64,000 nucleotides of DNA. Origin: Xylanibacter rodentium (GTDB lineage: Bacteria; Bacteroidota; Bacteroidia; Bacteroidales; Bacteroidaceae). A model generated the notes under the pieces. That model searched no databases, was not told where the DNA came from, and worked only from the letters and a program-made list of their open reading frames with translations. Below are positions 9,312 through 17,526 of the stretch, in pieces (within the stretch, counting starts at the first letter, position 1; every line of letters begins with the position of its first letter). The stretch covers positions 343,769 through 407,768 of the forward strand of contig NZ_JABKKE010000001.1 of assembly GCF_013166575.1 (NCBI RefSeq), read 5' to 3'. The position numbers were made by a program, and so were the translations under genes.

Positions 9312-10339
9312 ACGATATTGACCTCCGGATTCATTTCTATTCCGAACCTTGCCTTCACATCGCTTCTCACGGCTTCACACAATGCCAGTATGTCATTTCC
9401 CGTAGCACCGCCGCGGTTGACGAGCACAAGCGCCTGGCGTGAATGCACACCCGCACGACCGAGCGAACGCCCTTTCCATCCGCATTTCTCTATCAGCCAT
9501 CCGGCCGGAATCTTCTCGTGTCCGTTGTCTGTAGCATAATGTGGCACATATCCCGCACCATACTCCGCTACTATCTCTTCATACTTTTCACGCGTCACTA
9601 CCGGGTTCATGAAAAAACTGCCGGCATTTCCCTCTTTAGTATAATCGGGCAACTTGGCCTGTCTCATATCTATAATCACACGGCGCACCTGTTCGGCTGT
9701 CGGTACGACAATATCCCGGCGTTCGAGTTCGGCACGTATATTGCCGTAATCCAAACGAGGAACAAACGTCTTGCTCAGACGATAAGTGACATAGGTTATC
9801 ACATAGCGTCCTTTCCACTCGTTCTTGAAACGGCTCTGCCTGTATCCATAGCCACACTCTTCTGCTGCAAACGTCACCACACTGCCGGAACTGACATCCA
9901 CCGCCTCAACCTTATGTATTATATCCTTTGCCTCAACGCCATAGGCACCGATGTTCTGCACGGCACTCGCCCCCACATCGCCAGGTATGAGCGAAAGATT
10001 CTCAGCGCCATACCAACCGTTTGACACGCATAATTCAACAAATTCGTCCCACGTCTCACCACTGCCGGCACGCACCTCCACCCAACCGCCATCGGTCGTT
10101 TCGTTGACAGATATTCCATGTATAGCCGAATGGAGCACAGTACCAGCATAGTCTTTGGTAAGAAGCAGATTACTCCCGCCTCCCAAAACGAGCAGCGGCC
10201 TGTCAGCATCGGTAAGCATGGCCGACACGTCCCTCAGCCCATCCACTGTGTCAAACTCAATGAAACGTCGGCAACGGGCCTTTATGCCGAATGTGTTGTT
10301 CGCAGTGAGATCATAGTCTCTGACATCTTTCATAATCAT
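9308..10339 (-). CDS. murB: UDP-N-acetylenolpyruvoylglucosamine reductase
   Basis: Reduces UDP-GlcNAc-enolpyruvate to UDP-MurNAc with FAD and NADPH in peptidoglycan precursor synthesis. Recognised from DYDLTANNTFGIKARCRRF, the FAD-binding LLVLGGGSNLLL, SLIPGDVGASAVQNIGAYG, and the catalytic region GNAGSFFMNPVV with PAGWLIEKCGWKGRSLG near the end. At 343 residues it is an E. coli-type (type I) enzyme. ATG codons at 10339 and 10333 are both possible starts. It lies 4 nt after the upstream lipoprotein gene. Confidence 0.96.
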   Translation of the reverse strand: MIMKDVRDYDLTANNTFGIKARCRRFIEFDTVDGLRDVSAMLTDADRPLLVLGGGSNLLLTKDYAGTVLHSAIHGISVNETTDGGWVEVRAGSGETWDEFVELCVSNGWYGAENLSLIPGDVGASAVQNIGAYGVEAKDIIHKVEAVDVSSGSVVTFAAEECGYGYRQSRFKNEWKGRYVITYVTYRLSKTFVPRLDYGNIRAELERRDIVVPTAEQVRRVIIDMRQAKLPDYTKEGNAGSFFMNPVVTREKYEEIVAEYGAGYVPHYATDNGHEKIPAGWLIEKCGWKGRSLGRAGVHSRQALVLVNRGGATGNDILALCEAVRSDVKARFGIEMNPEVNIV

Positions 10340-10343
10340 CCCC

Positions 10344-11183
10344 TTAAGTTGTCATTTTCACAAGCTGCCATTTGGACCCCTCGCGCTTGAACGTAAGTTC
10401 CATCTCAAGGCCGTTTGATATCCCTCTTATCATGAATATCACCTGGTTGCTTTTCCTGCATGTCTGTCCGTAATTAATGTTGTATATCATCGTTTGCGGC
10501 AATTCGGGTGCAAAGGCCGGCCATGTGTCAGGACTGATTACGCCTTCCATCTGACTGAAGTCATCGTCCGGATCAGGACCGACAAACTGTACCGGATCAT
10601 AAAGACTTTCCGTCTGAAATACAGAGTCATTGGCAAACTGATGATAGAATTTCAGGAAAGAGGCATTATCGTTTTTATAAAGAGGAATGATATTGATTTT
10701 CCTGAGCATCCACAGGCCGCCGGTACGGTTGAATATATATTGCCTTACTGTCTTGATGGCAAAGTCTATCTTCTCTACCGTCACATTGCTGACGGCGGTA
10801 TCCTTCACAAGCTCCATCTGACTGCGGTTGGGAAACATCAGCGTATAGTAGCCCTGATGCATGAAGAAATGCTCCGTCTTCCATGCATGCTTGGTTATTG
10901 TGTCCGTACGTTCACCGATAACTAAAGGAAGTGGGAAAACAGTCCGCTCCAACTGCAATTTGCGGTTGGCTGCATAATTGAAGAAGAAGTCGTCAAAGAG
11001 CTCATCGGCCGCTTTCGGCATAGGAGTGTCGGAAATGAGCTGTTCCATGGTGTCGACCGACGCTGTATCGACTATCTCCACCGAGTCCGACGGTGCTTCG
11101 CCATCGTCACCCGCCATCTTGCCGCCTTTACATGAAAGCATAAGCAAAAACGATGCAGAAATCGCAATCAAAAACTTTCTCAT
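10344..11183 (-). CDS. Lipoprotein, DUF4348-like
   Basis: A 279-residue protein with a lipoprotein signal (FLIAISASFLLMLSC, Cys18) and an acidic linker rich in D, S and E. The folded part (about 60-279) contains FFFNYAANRKLQLERTVFPL and ends IRGISNGLEMELTFKREGSKWQLVKM, reminiscent of the Bacteroidales DUF4348 family; this is from memory and not verified. Function unknown. It is the first gene of the group with murB and the MBL hydrolase. Confidence 0.75.
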   Translation of the reverse strand: MRKFLIAISASFLLMLSCKGGKMAGDDGEAPSDSVEIVDTASVDTMEQLISDTPMPKAADELFDDFFFNYAANRKLQLERTVFPLPLVIGERTDTITKHAWKTEHFFMHQGYYTLMFPNRSQMELVKDTAVSNVTVEKIDFAIKTVRQYIFNRTGGLWMLRKINIIPLYKNDNASFLKFYHQFANDSVFQTESLYDPVQFVGPDPDDDFSQMEGVISPDTWPAFAPELPQTMIYNINYGQTCRKSNQVIFMIRGISNGLEMELTFKREGSKWQLVKMTT

Positions 11184-11220
11184 TTATAAACCGGAATTGA
11201 TTCCGCCTCTCAAATTTGCG

Positions 11221-11279
11221 CAAAAGTACAACTTTATTTTGATTTATGACCAATATTCGGTACAAAAATATTACCTTTG
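11221..11279. promoter_or_regulatory. Divergent -7 boxes for pheS and the DUF4348-like lipoprotein
   Basis: On the top strand TACCTTTG (11272-11279) lies 26 nt before the pheS ATG. On the bottom strand TACTTTTG (11221-11228) lies 37 nt before the lipoprotein ATG. The pheS leader is short and shows no attenuator. Confidence 0.5.
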
Positions 11280-11305
11280 CAGCAAATTTATAATTCATAG
11301 CAACA

Positions 11306-12346
11306 ATGATACTCGACAAAATAGAAAAACTTCTCGATGAAGTGCAGAACCTTAACGCACACAACGCTGAAGAAATAGAGGCTCTGCGACTGAAATATCT
11401 TAGCAAAAAAGGTGAAATAACAACACTCATGGCCGACTTCCGCAATGTACCGGCAGAACAGAAAAAGGAAGTGGGAATGAGAATAAACGAACTGAAGCAG
11501 ACAGCCATAGAGCGGATCAACGCCCTTAAAGAGCAGTTCGAAACAACCGAGGGTGACGGTCCGGCCATGGACCTTACGCGCTCGCCCTACCCTATACGCC
11601 TCGGCACACGCCACCCGCTGACCATCGTCACCAACGAAATTATAGACATATTCTCGCGCATGGGCTTCGTACTGGCCGACGGACCGGAAGTGGAGGACGA
11701 CCTGCACGTGTTCACGAAGATGAACTTTGCGGCCGACCATCCGGCACGCGACATGCAGGACACATTCTTTGTGGAGCAGAGCCAGACTGGCGACGTGACC
11801 AAGAACATGGTGCTGCGCAGCCACACAAGTTCCGTACAGGCACGTTTCATGGAAAACTCGCAGCCTCCAATACGCATCATAGCCCCAGGCCGCGTATATC
11901 GTAACGAAGCCATCACGGCACGCGCCCACTGCTTCTTCCATCAGGTGGAAGGCCTCTATGTCGACAAGAACGTATCGTTCACCGACCTCAAGCAAGTACT
12001 CCTGTCGTTTGCACGCGAAATGTTCGGTACCGACACCAAGATACGACTGCGCCCGAGCTACTTCCCCTTCACTGAGCCGAGTGCCGAGATGGACATATCA
12101 TGCCATATATGCGGCGGCAAGGGATGCGGATTCTGCAAGCACACCGGATGGGTGGAGATATTGGGATGCGGCATGGTCGACCCCAACGTGCTCGAGCAAT
12201 GCGGAATAGACAGCAAGGTATACAGCGGCTATGCGTTCGGCATGGGTGTAGAGCGCATCACCAACCTGAAGTATCAGGTGAGCGACCTGCGCATGTTCTC
12301 GGAAAACGACACCCGATTCCTCAAGGAGTTTGAAGCCGCAAACTGA
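11306..12346 (+). CDS. pheS: Phenylalanine--tRNA ligase alpha subunit
   Basis: Catalytic subunit of the alpha2-beta2 enzyme that charges tRNA-Phe. The 346-residue protein has the N-terminal helical coiled-coil arm (about 1-90), then the class II core: TRSPYPIRLGTRHPLTIV, VLRSHTSSVQARFM, APGRVYRNEAITARAHCFFHQVEG, RPSYFPFTEPSAEMDI, and motif 3 YAFGMGVERITNLKYQVSDL. The beta subunit gene pheT is not next to it and must lie elsewhere, a separation common in Bacteroidota. A strong terminator follows. Confidence 0.97.
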   Translation: MILDKIEKLLDEVQNLNAHNAEEIEALRLKYLSKKGEITTLMADFRNVPAEQKKEVGMRINELKQTAIERINALKEQFETTEGDGPAMDLTRSPYPIRLGTRHPLTIVTNEIIDIFSRMGFVLADGPEVEDDLHVFTKMNFAADHPARDMQDTFFVEQSQTGDVTKNMVLRSHTSSVQARFMENSQPPIRIIAPGRVYRNEAITARAHCFFHQVEGLYVDKNVSFTDLKQVLLSFAREMFGTDTKIRLRPSYFPFTEPSAEMDISCHICGGKGCGFCKHTGWVEILGCGMVDPNVLEQCGIDSKVYSGYAFGMGVERITNLKYQVSDLRMFSENDTRFLKEFEAAN

Positions 12347-12380
12347 GAAGCACCTTCAAGCATACATACACACTACACAC

Positions 12381-12430
12381 GCGGAGCCACAAAGAACCTC
12401 TTACCCGAAACTTTGTGGCTCCGCATTTTT
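12381..12430 (+). terminator. Intrinsic terminator after pheS
   Basis: Perfect 14-bp stem (12381-12394 with 12411-12424, GCGGAGCCACAAAG and its complement), 16-nt loop, then ATTTTT. It lies 35 nt past the pheS stop. Confidence 0.9.
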
Positions 12431-12451
12431 GCATTGTAAACACGACAATCA

Positions 12452-13729
12452 ATGACAAAAGACAGACTTTTCACACCCGGTTATATCTGTATCCTGGCAG
12501 CCAACTTCCTCTTCTTCTTCGGCTTCTGGCTGCTCGTGCCGGTGCTGCCGTTCTATCTTAGAGAGACATACGCCTGCCATACTGCCGCCATCGGCATCAT
12601 ACTGAGCTGCTACACTGTGAGCTGCCTCTGTGTGCGCCCTTTCTCCGGATTTCTCATGGACAGATTTCCGCGCAAGCCCATATACATATCATGCTATGTG
12701 GCCTGCATGGCAATGTTTCTCGGATACATGTCCGACACCACCCTTACCGCCTTTATCCTCCTGCGCGCCATTCATGGGGTGGCATTCGGCGGCGTCACCG
12801 TTGGAGGCAACACACTTTGTGTTGACATCATGCCGAGCAGCAGACGCGGCGAGGGACTGGGCTATTACGGACTGACCAACAACATTGCCATGGCTCTCGG
12901 ACCGATGGCCGGACTTTTGCTCCACGGACAGATCAGCTATAACAGTATCTTCCTTGCCGGAATGACGGCCAGCGCCATAGGACTGCTCTGCGCCATATCC
13001 GTCAAAGCACGCACTCCTGAATCGCTGAGAAAGCCGCAACATCCCGTCCGCAATACAGCGGGCGGCAAACGCCAAGACGACAATGTTACACCAGCCAACC
13101 GCACCGTCAGAAGCCACGGAATATCCCTCGACCGCTTCATACTGCTGAAAGGGATACCGGTAAGCATATCACTGCTCATGCTGTCGATACCCTACGGTGC
13201 CACCACCAATTTCGTGGCTATGTATGCCCGAGAGATAAATCTTGACGTGCCCACAGGATTCTTCTTCACGCTGATGGCCGCAGGCATGGGCGCATCAAGA
13301 CTCGTGGCCGGCAAGAAAGTCGACCGCGGCTACATCACCCAATGCATCCGCTTCGGCTACTATCCTGTCATCGCCGCATTCCTGTTGCTCAGCCTTTGCC
13401 GTCAGGCGGTATCCGTAAGTCCGGCCGCCGCCACAACGATGTTCTTCACCGTTCCGCTACTTCTCGGCACTGGGTTCGGCGTAATGTTCCCCGCCATGAA
13501 CTCACTGTACATCAATCTCGCACCCAACAACCAGCGCGCCACTGCCACAAGCACCTATCTCACGGCATGGGACGTCGGCATAGGTATCGGAATAGTGAGC
13601 AGCGGCATAATAGCCCAGCACTTCACCTTTTATATGGTATATCTCACCGGGGCGGCACTCTGTACGCTTTCGCTGCTGTTTTTCGTGCACCGTGTCACGC
13701 CACACTATAACCGCAACAAGCTCAGATAA
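12452..13729 (+). CDS. Major facilitator superfamily transporter
   Basis: A 425-residue polytopic membrane protein. Twelve membrane segments can be traced, starting with ICILAANFLFFFGFWLLVPV. The loop between TM2 and TM3 has the MFS A-like motif GFLMDRFPRKP (about residues 66-76). A hydrophilic central loop (about 190-225, KPQHPVRNTAGGKRQDDN) separates the two six-helix halves. The family suggests export of small molecules or drugs; no substrate can be named. It runs towards the frameshifted zinc-ribbon gene. Confidence 0.88.
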   Translation: MTKDRLFTPGYICILAANFLFFFGFWLLVPVLPFYLRETYACHTAAIGIILSCYTVSCLCVRPFSGFLMDRFPRKPIYISCYVACMAMFLGYMSDTTLTAFILLRAIHGVAFGGVTVGGNTLCVDIMPSSRRGEGLGYYGLTNNIAMALGPMAGLLLHGQISYNSIFLAGMTASAIGLLCAISVKARTPESLRKPQHPVRNTAGGKRQDDNVTPANRTVRSHGISLDRFILLKGIPVSISLLMLSIPYGATTNFVAMYAREINLDVPTGFFFTLMAAGMGASRLVAGKKVDRGYITQCIRFGYYPVIAAFLLLSLCRQAVSVSPAAATTMFFTVPLLLGTGFGVMFPAMNSLYINLAPNNQRATATSTYLTAWDVGIGIGIVSSGIIAQHFTFYMVYLTGAALCTLSLLFFVHRVTPHYNRNKLR

Positions 13730-13804
13730 CATCACTATATCAAAATAAATGCTGCCGTAAAAATTGTTTTACGATTAGAATCAAATAGAGTACTACTTAT
13801 TCTA

Positions 13805-14397
13805 TCAGATTCTTTTAACTCCGCCAACGACAGCTGAAACAATTACCGTCACCACCCATCCCCAAACAAAAGGCATCCAGGAAACAGATGACATAAGCAT
13901 CCCGAATATAGATCCGGCAGATATCCACATAAAGACTATTCCTATTACTATGCCAAGAAATATGCCTACAAAAAATCCAGATACAATACCCGAAGCAACT
14001 TCTGCGCTAAAGAATATACGGGTCAATACATACAAAACAGACAACACCACAACAAGTATAATCAAAATAGCGACAGGAGCTGCAACAGGAAGCAACGATA
14101 TTAAATATTGAATCATAATCTTTAGTTTACATTTTACCCAACCTTTCTCATCAGCGTCATAAATATGTCCGCAATAAGTACATTTAGGCACAATAGTCCC
14201 ATAATGATTGTATGTTGTGCCTCTCTCATTACTCTATTACAAACTGCACAAATTGGAACCTTATCATATATGTGAACTTTGCTACAATTATAGCATGCTT
14301 TCAATTCGCATGGGCCGTACTGGACCACCAGTTTGAGACGTGTTGAGCCACAATTGCGACAGGTGTCGCATGAAAACAAATCAGAAAAGAATCCCAT
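13805..14397 (-). pseudogene. Frameshifted zinc-ribbon plus membrane protein
   Basis: Two overlapping reading frames together look like one protein. The first (14134-14397, 87 codons) has Cys pairs CRNC, CYNC and CAVC. The second (13805-14191, 128 codons, GTG) begins PKCTYCGHIYDADEKG and continues into three or four membrane segments (LLPVAAPVAILIILVVVLSV and later). Upstream of that GTG the second frame still reads GTTYNHYGTIVP, which looks coding. Removing one GA from the GAGAGA run near 14222-14227 joins the frames to a protein of about 197 residues with four Cys pairs followed by the membrane part. It may be a mutation, a phase-variable switch or a sequencing error. Alternatively the second part starts at MIQYLISLL as a separate membrane protein. 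Function unknown. Confidence 0.6.
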
Positions 14398-14437
14398 AAG
14401 TTTTTATAATTTTGAATTTAGTGAAAAATCCGATACT

Positions 14438-14492
14438 ATCAACCCTTCGAAGAATTTATCACATGCGAAATTAATTCTCACAAAGGGTTGAT
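14438..14492 (-). terminator. Long hairpin between the RiPP peptide gene and the zinc-ribbon gene
   Basis: Arms ATCAACCCTT (14438-14447) and AAGGGTTGAT (14483-14492) pair perfectly, and the interior (AAGAATTTAT / ATTAATTCT) pairs further with gaps. On the bottom strand a T-run (GGATTTTTC) comes about 8 nt after the stem. It could terminate the peptide transcript. The remaining bases to 14572 hold no gene. Confidence 0.4.
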
Positions 14493-14572
14493 TTAAGGTT
14501 TTACGATGAATAACATCGAGAATCACAAGAAAAACAAATTATAGTTTCCCTTATTTCAACAATAGAACCGTC

Positions 14573-14716
14573 TTAACTGCGCATCCAGTTTGAACCGCAA
14601 TCGCCACTGCATCCACAACAATTGGCACTTACGTGCCATGTTGTCTCATTCATCTTTGCCATCTTCTTTCCATACATTTGATTGATGGCATCAATGTTCG
14701 TCAACTTAAAATTCAT
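14573..14716 (-). CDS. Cys-rich peptide, putative RiPP precursor
   Basis: A 47-residue peptide, too short for routine gene calling, 47 nt downstream of a radical SAM/SPASM gene on the same strand. The N-terminal part (MNFKLTNIDAINQMYGKKMA) could be the leader; the C-terminal part carries four cysteines close together in NCCGCSGDCGSNW (Cys33, Cys34, Cys36, Cys40), with Ser, Asn and Asp residues between them. This is how precursors of sactipeptides and ranthipeptides look: the SPASM enzyme makes thioether links from Cys sulfur to backbone or side-chain carbons. No double-glycine cleavage site is visible. There is no visible Shine-Dalgarno, as usual in the phylum. The call rests on position and composition; no homologue was checked. 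Confidence 0.65.
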   Translation of the reverse strand: MNFKLTNIDAINQMYGKKMAKMNETTWHVSANCCGCSGDCGSNWMRS

Positions 14717-14763
14717 GACTTAACTGTAATTTTGTGATTTGCCCTGTTTGATGGTAAGGACAA

Positions 14764-16011
14764 TTAACCATTAGATAATTCTCTTATAAATCCACTCTCT
14801 TCCAAGAAAGTCTGGGTCATGATTACCCCTTTGGCTATCATAGCAAGTTCATCATTGTCAAAATCCCGCAAAGCCGCATAATCACAAGGCTTTTCAAGCA
14901 TATGGCCAATCATCCATGAACCGGCCAACACACGTATCTTGGTTATGACGCATGTGTAAGGATCACGTCTCGACACGTCACCGTAAGTTATATAATTACC
15001 ACCATAACAAGTGGGACAGACTGTTTCAAGAATACAACCGCGGCAGCGTTCATCAGACAATCTGTCTGGAGAGGAGAAATCAAACTCTCCCAGTTTTTCG
15101 CCTTTTTCCTTACTTACCTCATAAAACAAGTGACAAGGAAGGCATTGTCCGTCAGGAGTCCAGCAACGCATTATACTACCTGCTCCGCACAATTTATCTG
15201 TCATTCCACCCTTACCTGCTGCAACAGCTATGAATTTTATATTCAACAAATCCACCGGAATTATGTCTGGATGTTTCAAATAGTACATTGCAAGAATCAT
15301 CAACTGTTCCTGTAATATTTTCTTATAGTCCACACTGTTACCATGTTCGTCCTTATCCCAATCGATACCTGTCGCAAAAGTACAATTATTACGACAGAAG
15401 CCCAATTCATGTATATGGATTATCCCATCTGACAATGATGCCAATGTACCAGGAGATGGTGTCATCTTCACTCCCTGCACGGGCCAATTGTCTCTGAAAA
15501 AAGCTATATCTATTTTTTCATAAGAGTTTGACCGGTTACGGTTGTGCATATCACGTGTTCCGTCCAAACTCAATCCAAGGCAAAAACGATGCTTGTTTTT
15601 TAACAGCCATTCTTTTATTTCACCATGTATAAGTGTGCCGTTTGTTGTAGCATAGCAAATATAATTAACCGGCCATTCTCTTGCCCAAAGCCATTCACAT
15701 ATTTCTCTGATACGCTTGTACGCCATAAAAGGCTCTCCACCATGAAACAAAATCTCCACATATTCTATATTTTCCGACACAGCACGCTCAAAAGTAGAAA
15801 CTATGCCTTTCTTAGCTATATCCAAAGACATCACAGCTTTACCTTTCAAATGCTCATAGCAATATACACAATTAAGATTGCAATTCTCTGTCACATAGAG
15901 AGTACAAGTACATCTCTTGAACTTATCATATTTAAAAGTCCTTTCCTTCACCATCGTTTCAAACAATGCCTGCCGCGACCTCCATGCATCAGCTATTTCA
16001 TTAATATACAA
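14764..16011 (-). CDS. Radical SAM/SPASM peptide maturase
   Basis: A 415-residue enzyme. The radical SAM motif CNLNCVYC (Cys44, Cys48, Cys51) binds the 4Fe-4S cluster that cleaves S-adenosylmethionine; GGEP (91-94) binds SAM. The C-terminal SPASM region has nine cysteines (275, 283, 290, 293, 323, 326, 332, 335, 354), enough for two auxiliary clusters, in the order seen in peptide-modifying enzymes and anaerobic sulfatase maturases. No sulfatase is nearby; a Cys-rich peptide gene is, so peptide maturation is inferred. The reading frame opens after a TAG at 16018-16020; TTG (16011) is used here, but ATG at 15954 (Met20) is possible. The gene is clearly more AT-rich than its neighbours, suggesting transfer. 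Confidence 0.85.
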   Translation of the reverse strand: MYINEIADAWRSRQALFETMVKERTFKYDKFKRCTCTLYVTENCNLNCVYCYEHLKGKAVMSLDIAKKGIVSTFERAVSENIEYVEILFHGGEPFMAYKRIREICEWLWAREWPVNYICYATTNGTLIHGEIKEWLLKNKHRFCLGLSLDGTRDMHNRNRSNSYEKIDIAFFRDNWPVQGVKMTPSPGTLASLSDGIIHIHELGFCRNNCTFATGIDWDKDEHGNSVDYKKILQEQLMILAMYYLKHPDIIPVDLLNIKFIAVAAGKGGMTDKLCGAGSIMRCWTPDGQCLPCHLFYEVSKEKGEKLGEFDFSSPDRLSDERCRGCILETVCPTCYGGNYITYGDVSRRDPYTCVITKIRVLAGSWMIGHMLEKPCDYAALRDFDNDELAMIAKGVIMTQTFLEESGFIRELSNG

Positions 16012-16029
16012 ATGGAACTATACAAAAAA

Positions 16030-16118
16030 GCGTGGAGATCGTACCTGTTACCCGTTCCACGATTAGAGGCTCTGGCATTGGCCCATTCAGTCAGAACGAG
16101 CAACGCCAGAACCCACGC
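16030..16118 (-). ncRNA. Structured RNA or leader with terminator, upstream of the radical SAM gene
   Basis: On the bottom strand these 89 nt fold by eye into a three-way junction. The closing stem GCGTGG/CCACGC joins the two ends. A long hairpin (TCTGGCGTTG/CAATGCCAGA, extended by CTCGTTC/GAATGGG) and a short hairpin (ATCGT/ACGAT) lie inside. The closing stem is followed at once by TTTTTT, ending 12 nt before the TTG start of the maturase. It may be a regulatory leader or the end of an upstream small RNA. It does not match a riboswitch known to the annotator. Confidence 0.4.
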
Positions 16119-16754
16119 CGATGAATTTATATAATTATCCCTCTATCACATACCGCATACACCATCTGCTGAATACATACAACAATGGTATATACAATAT
16201 AGACAGAAAGATGCCTATAAAAACATCCCATGAGCATCTACCGCTGCTATGTTCCATGACTGAATGTTGAAACTGCCAGATTTCTAATCGTCAAGAACAA
16301 AGCGTCAAGCAAACGCCTTTTTATAATAGTGACTCTCTTTCCCCAACCCCTTTGCCGCTGTCAGCGTATTTACCGTCACGGACATTTTCCCGTCCGCCAT
16401 CAGTCTCCTCTTGTACGGCGTGAGTAAGATATACTGTCTCTATGTGCAGAAATCAACGGACACGTCCGCCTATATCCCACGAAACAGAATATTCAGAGAA
16501 TCATCTGCAAAAATAACAAATATTTCTCAAAAACAAAACAAATATGAATTATTTTTCAAAAACATATTCAAAAACAAACGAAATTATCACGACATCCTTT
16601 ACACACATTCCTGATTGACGAAACTGACATAAAAACAGTGGTATATACAATAAACAGACATAAGTCTCCCGCACATCCGGTTCATACCAAATACTGAATG
16701 GACATCTTACCGGACTTTTCCATTCAAATATTATGGTTTATCGGAAAAACAGAT
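16119..16754. other. AT-rich intergenic region upstream of the RiPP locus
   Basis: About 640 bp without a confident gene. Two stretches share TGGTATATACAATA (16186-16199 and 16639-16652), each followed by a similar ACAGA block, hinting at a diverged direct repeat about 450 bp apart. A 67-codon top-strand frame at 16411-16614 has low complexity and is not believed. A 31-codon frame is listed separately. Confidence 0.4.
16305..16400 (-). CDS. Possible 31-residue peptide
   Basis: An ATG at 16400 with AGGAGA 3-8 nt before it opens a 31-codon frame, starting MADGKMSVTVNTLTAAKGLG and ending KESHYYKKAFA. The composition is protein-like, but there is no other support. The same frame is open for about 13 codons upstream, so it could also be the tail of a decayed gene. 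Low confidence. Confidence 0.2.
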   Translation of the reverse strand: MADGKMSVTVNTLTAAKGLGKESHYYKKAFA

Positions 16755-16762
16755 TATCTTTG
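16755..16762 (+). promoter_or_regulatory. Candidate promoter of the yccF operon
   Basis: TATCTTTG -7 box, 80 nt before the ATG of the YccF gene. It would drive yccF, thioredoxin and FKBP genes. Confidence 0.5.
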
Positions 16763-16842
16763 TAACCCGTTTTACTACAAACACACCGTACATGCCGCAC
16801 ATCGGACCGGTGAAGTATACAGACACGAATAAATAAAAACAT

Positions 16843-17220
16843 ATGCGTATAATAGGAAATCTATTGTGGTGGCTCTTCGGAGGCCTCGAAGCAGCCATAG
16901 GATATTTTACAGGCAGTCTGGCAATGGCAATCACCATCATAGGCATACCCGTAGCCTTGCAGACGTTCAAGATCGGCTTGCTCTGCCTATGGCCTTTCGG
17001 GGCTGAAGTGAAGGAAACGGACAGCCCCTCTGGATGCATACGTATACCGCTGAATATCCTTTGGATTGTCTTCGGAGGCTTGTGGGCATGGCTTATACAC
17101 ATAGTTTTCGGTGTGTTGCTGTTTGTTACGATTATCGGCATCCCCTTTGCAAAACAGCATTTCAAGATGGCGGGACTTTCGCTTGCACCGTTCGGGAAAG
17201 ATGTAAAACTACACATATAG
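16843..17220 (+). CDS. YccF-domain membrane protein
   Basis: A 125-residue inner-membrane protein made of two YccF repeats. Each repeat has a hydrophobic stretch followed by a G-I-P-x-A-x-Q-x-F-K motif: IGIPVALQTFKIGLLCLWPFG (first part, about 37-55) and IGIPFAKQHFKMAGLSLAPFG (about 97-116). The function of the family is unknown. The stop is 6 nt before the thioredoxin gene, so they are probably co-transcribed. Confidence 0.9.
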   Translation: MRIIGNLLWWLFGGLEAAIGYFTGSLAMAITIIGIPVALQTFKIGLLCLWPFGAEVKETDSPSGCIRIPLNILWIVFGGLWAWLIHIVFGVLLFVTIIGIPFAKQHFKMAGLSLAPFGKDVKLHI

Positions 17221-17226
17221 ACAACA

Positions 17227-17526
17227 ATGGAGACATTCAAAGACGTTATATCATCCGACAGACTCGTATTGGTAGATTTCTTCGCCACATGGTGTCAGCC
17301 GTGCAAGATGATGCACCCGATACTGGAACAGGTGAAAGATGTGCTTGGTGACAGGATCCGCATCATCAAAGTCGATGTAGACAAACACAGTGCAACAGCA
17401 GTGCAGCATCAGGTGCGGTCTGTGCCTACGCTGATGCTGTTCAGGCATGGCGAGATGCTTTGGAGAACGAGCGGCGTAGTGCCTGAAAAGGATTTGCTGG
17501 ACACAATAAAAAAATTTGTCAGATGA
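17227..17526 (+). CDS. Thioredoxin with WCQPC active site
   Basis: A 99-residue cytoplasmic thioredoxin-fold protein: VLVDFFATWCQPCKMMHPIL (Cys23, Cys26) and the cis-proline loop SVPTLMLF (Pro67). The classical active site is WCGPC; Gln replaces Gly here, which usually shifts redox potential and partner choice. The length is that of a single-domain thioredoxin. It overlaps the next gene by 4 bp (ATGA). Confidence 0.92.
   Translation: METFKDVISSDRLVLVDFFATWCQPCKMMHPILEQVKDVLGDRIRIIKVDVDKHSATAVQHQVRSVPTLMLFRHGEMLWRTSGVVPEKDLLDTIKKFVR

Noticed and set aside
16030..16118. tRNA gene
   Set aside because: The fold has three helices, but no TTCRA T-loop, anticodon arm or CCA-compatible acceptor was seen.
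16411..16614. A 67-codon top-strand frame between the RiPP locus and yccF
   Set aside because: AT-rich, low complexity and dominated by Lys, Asn and Phe; no promoter or relatives recognised.
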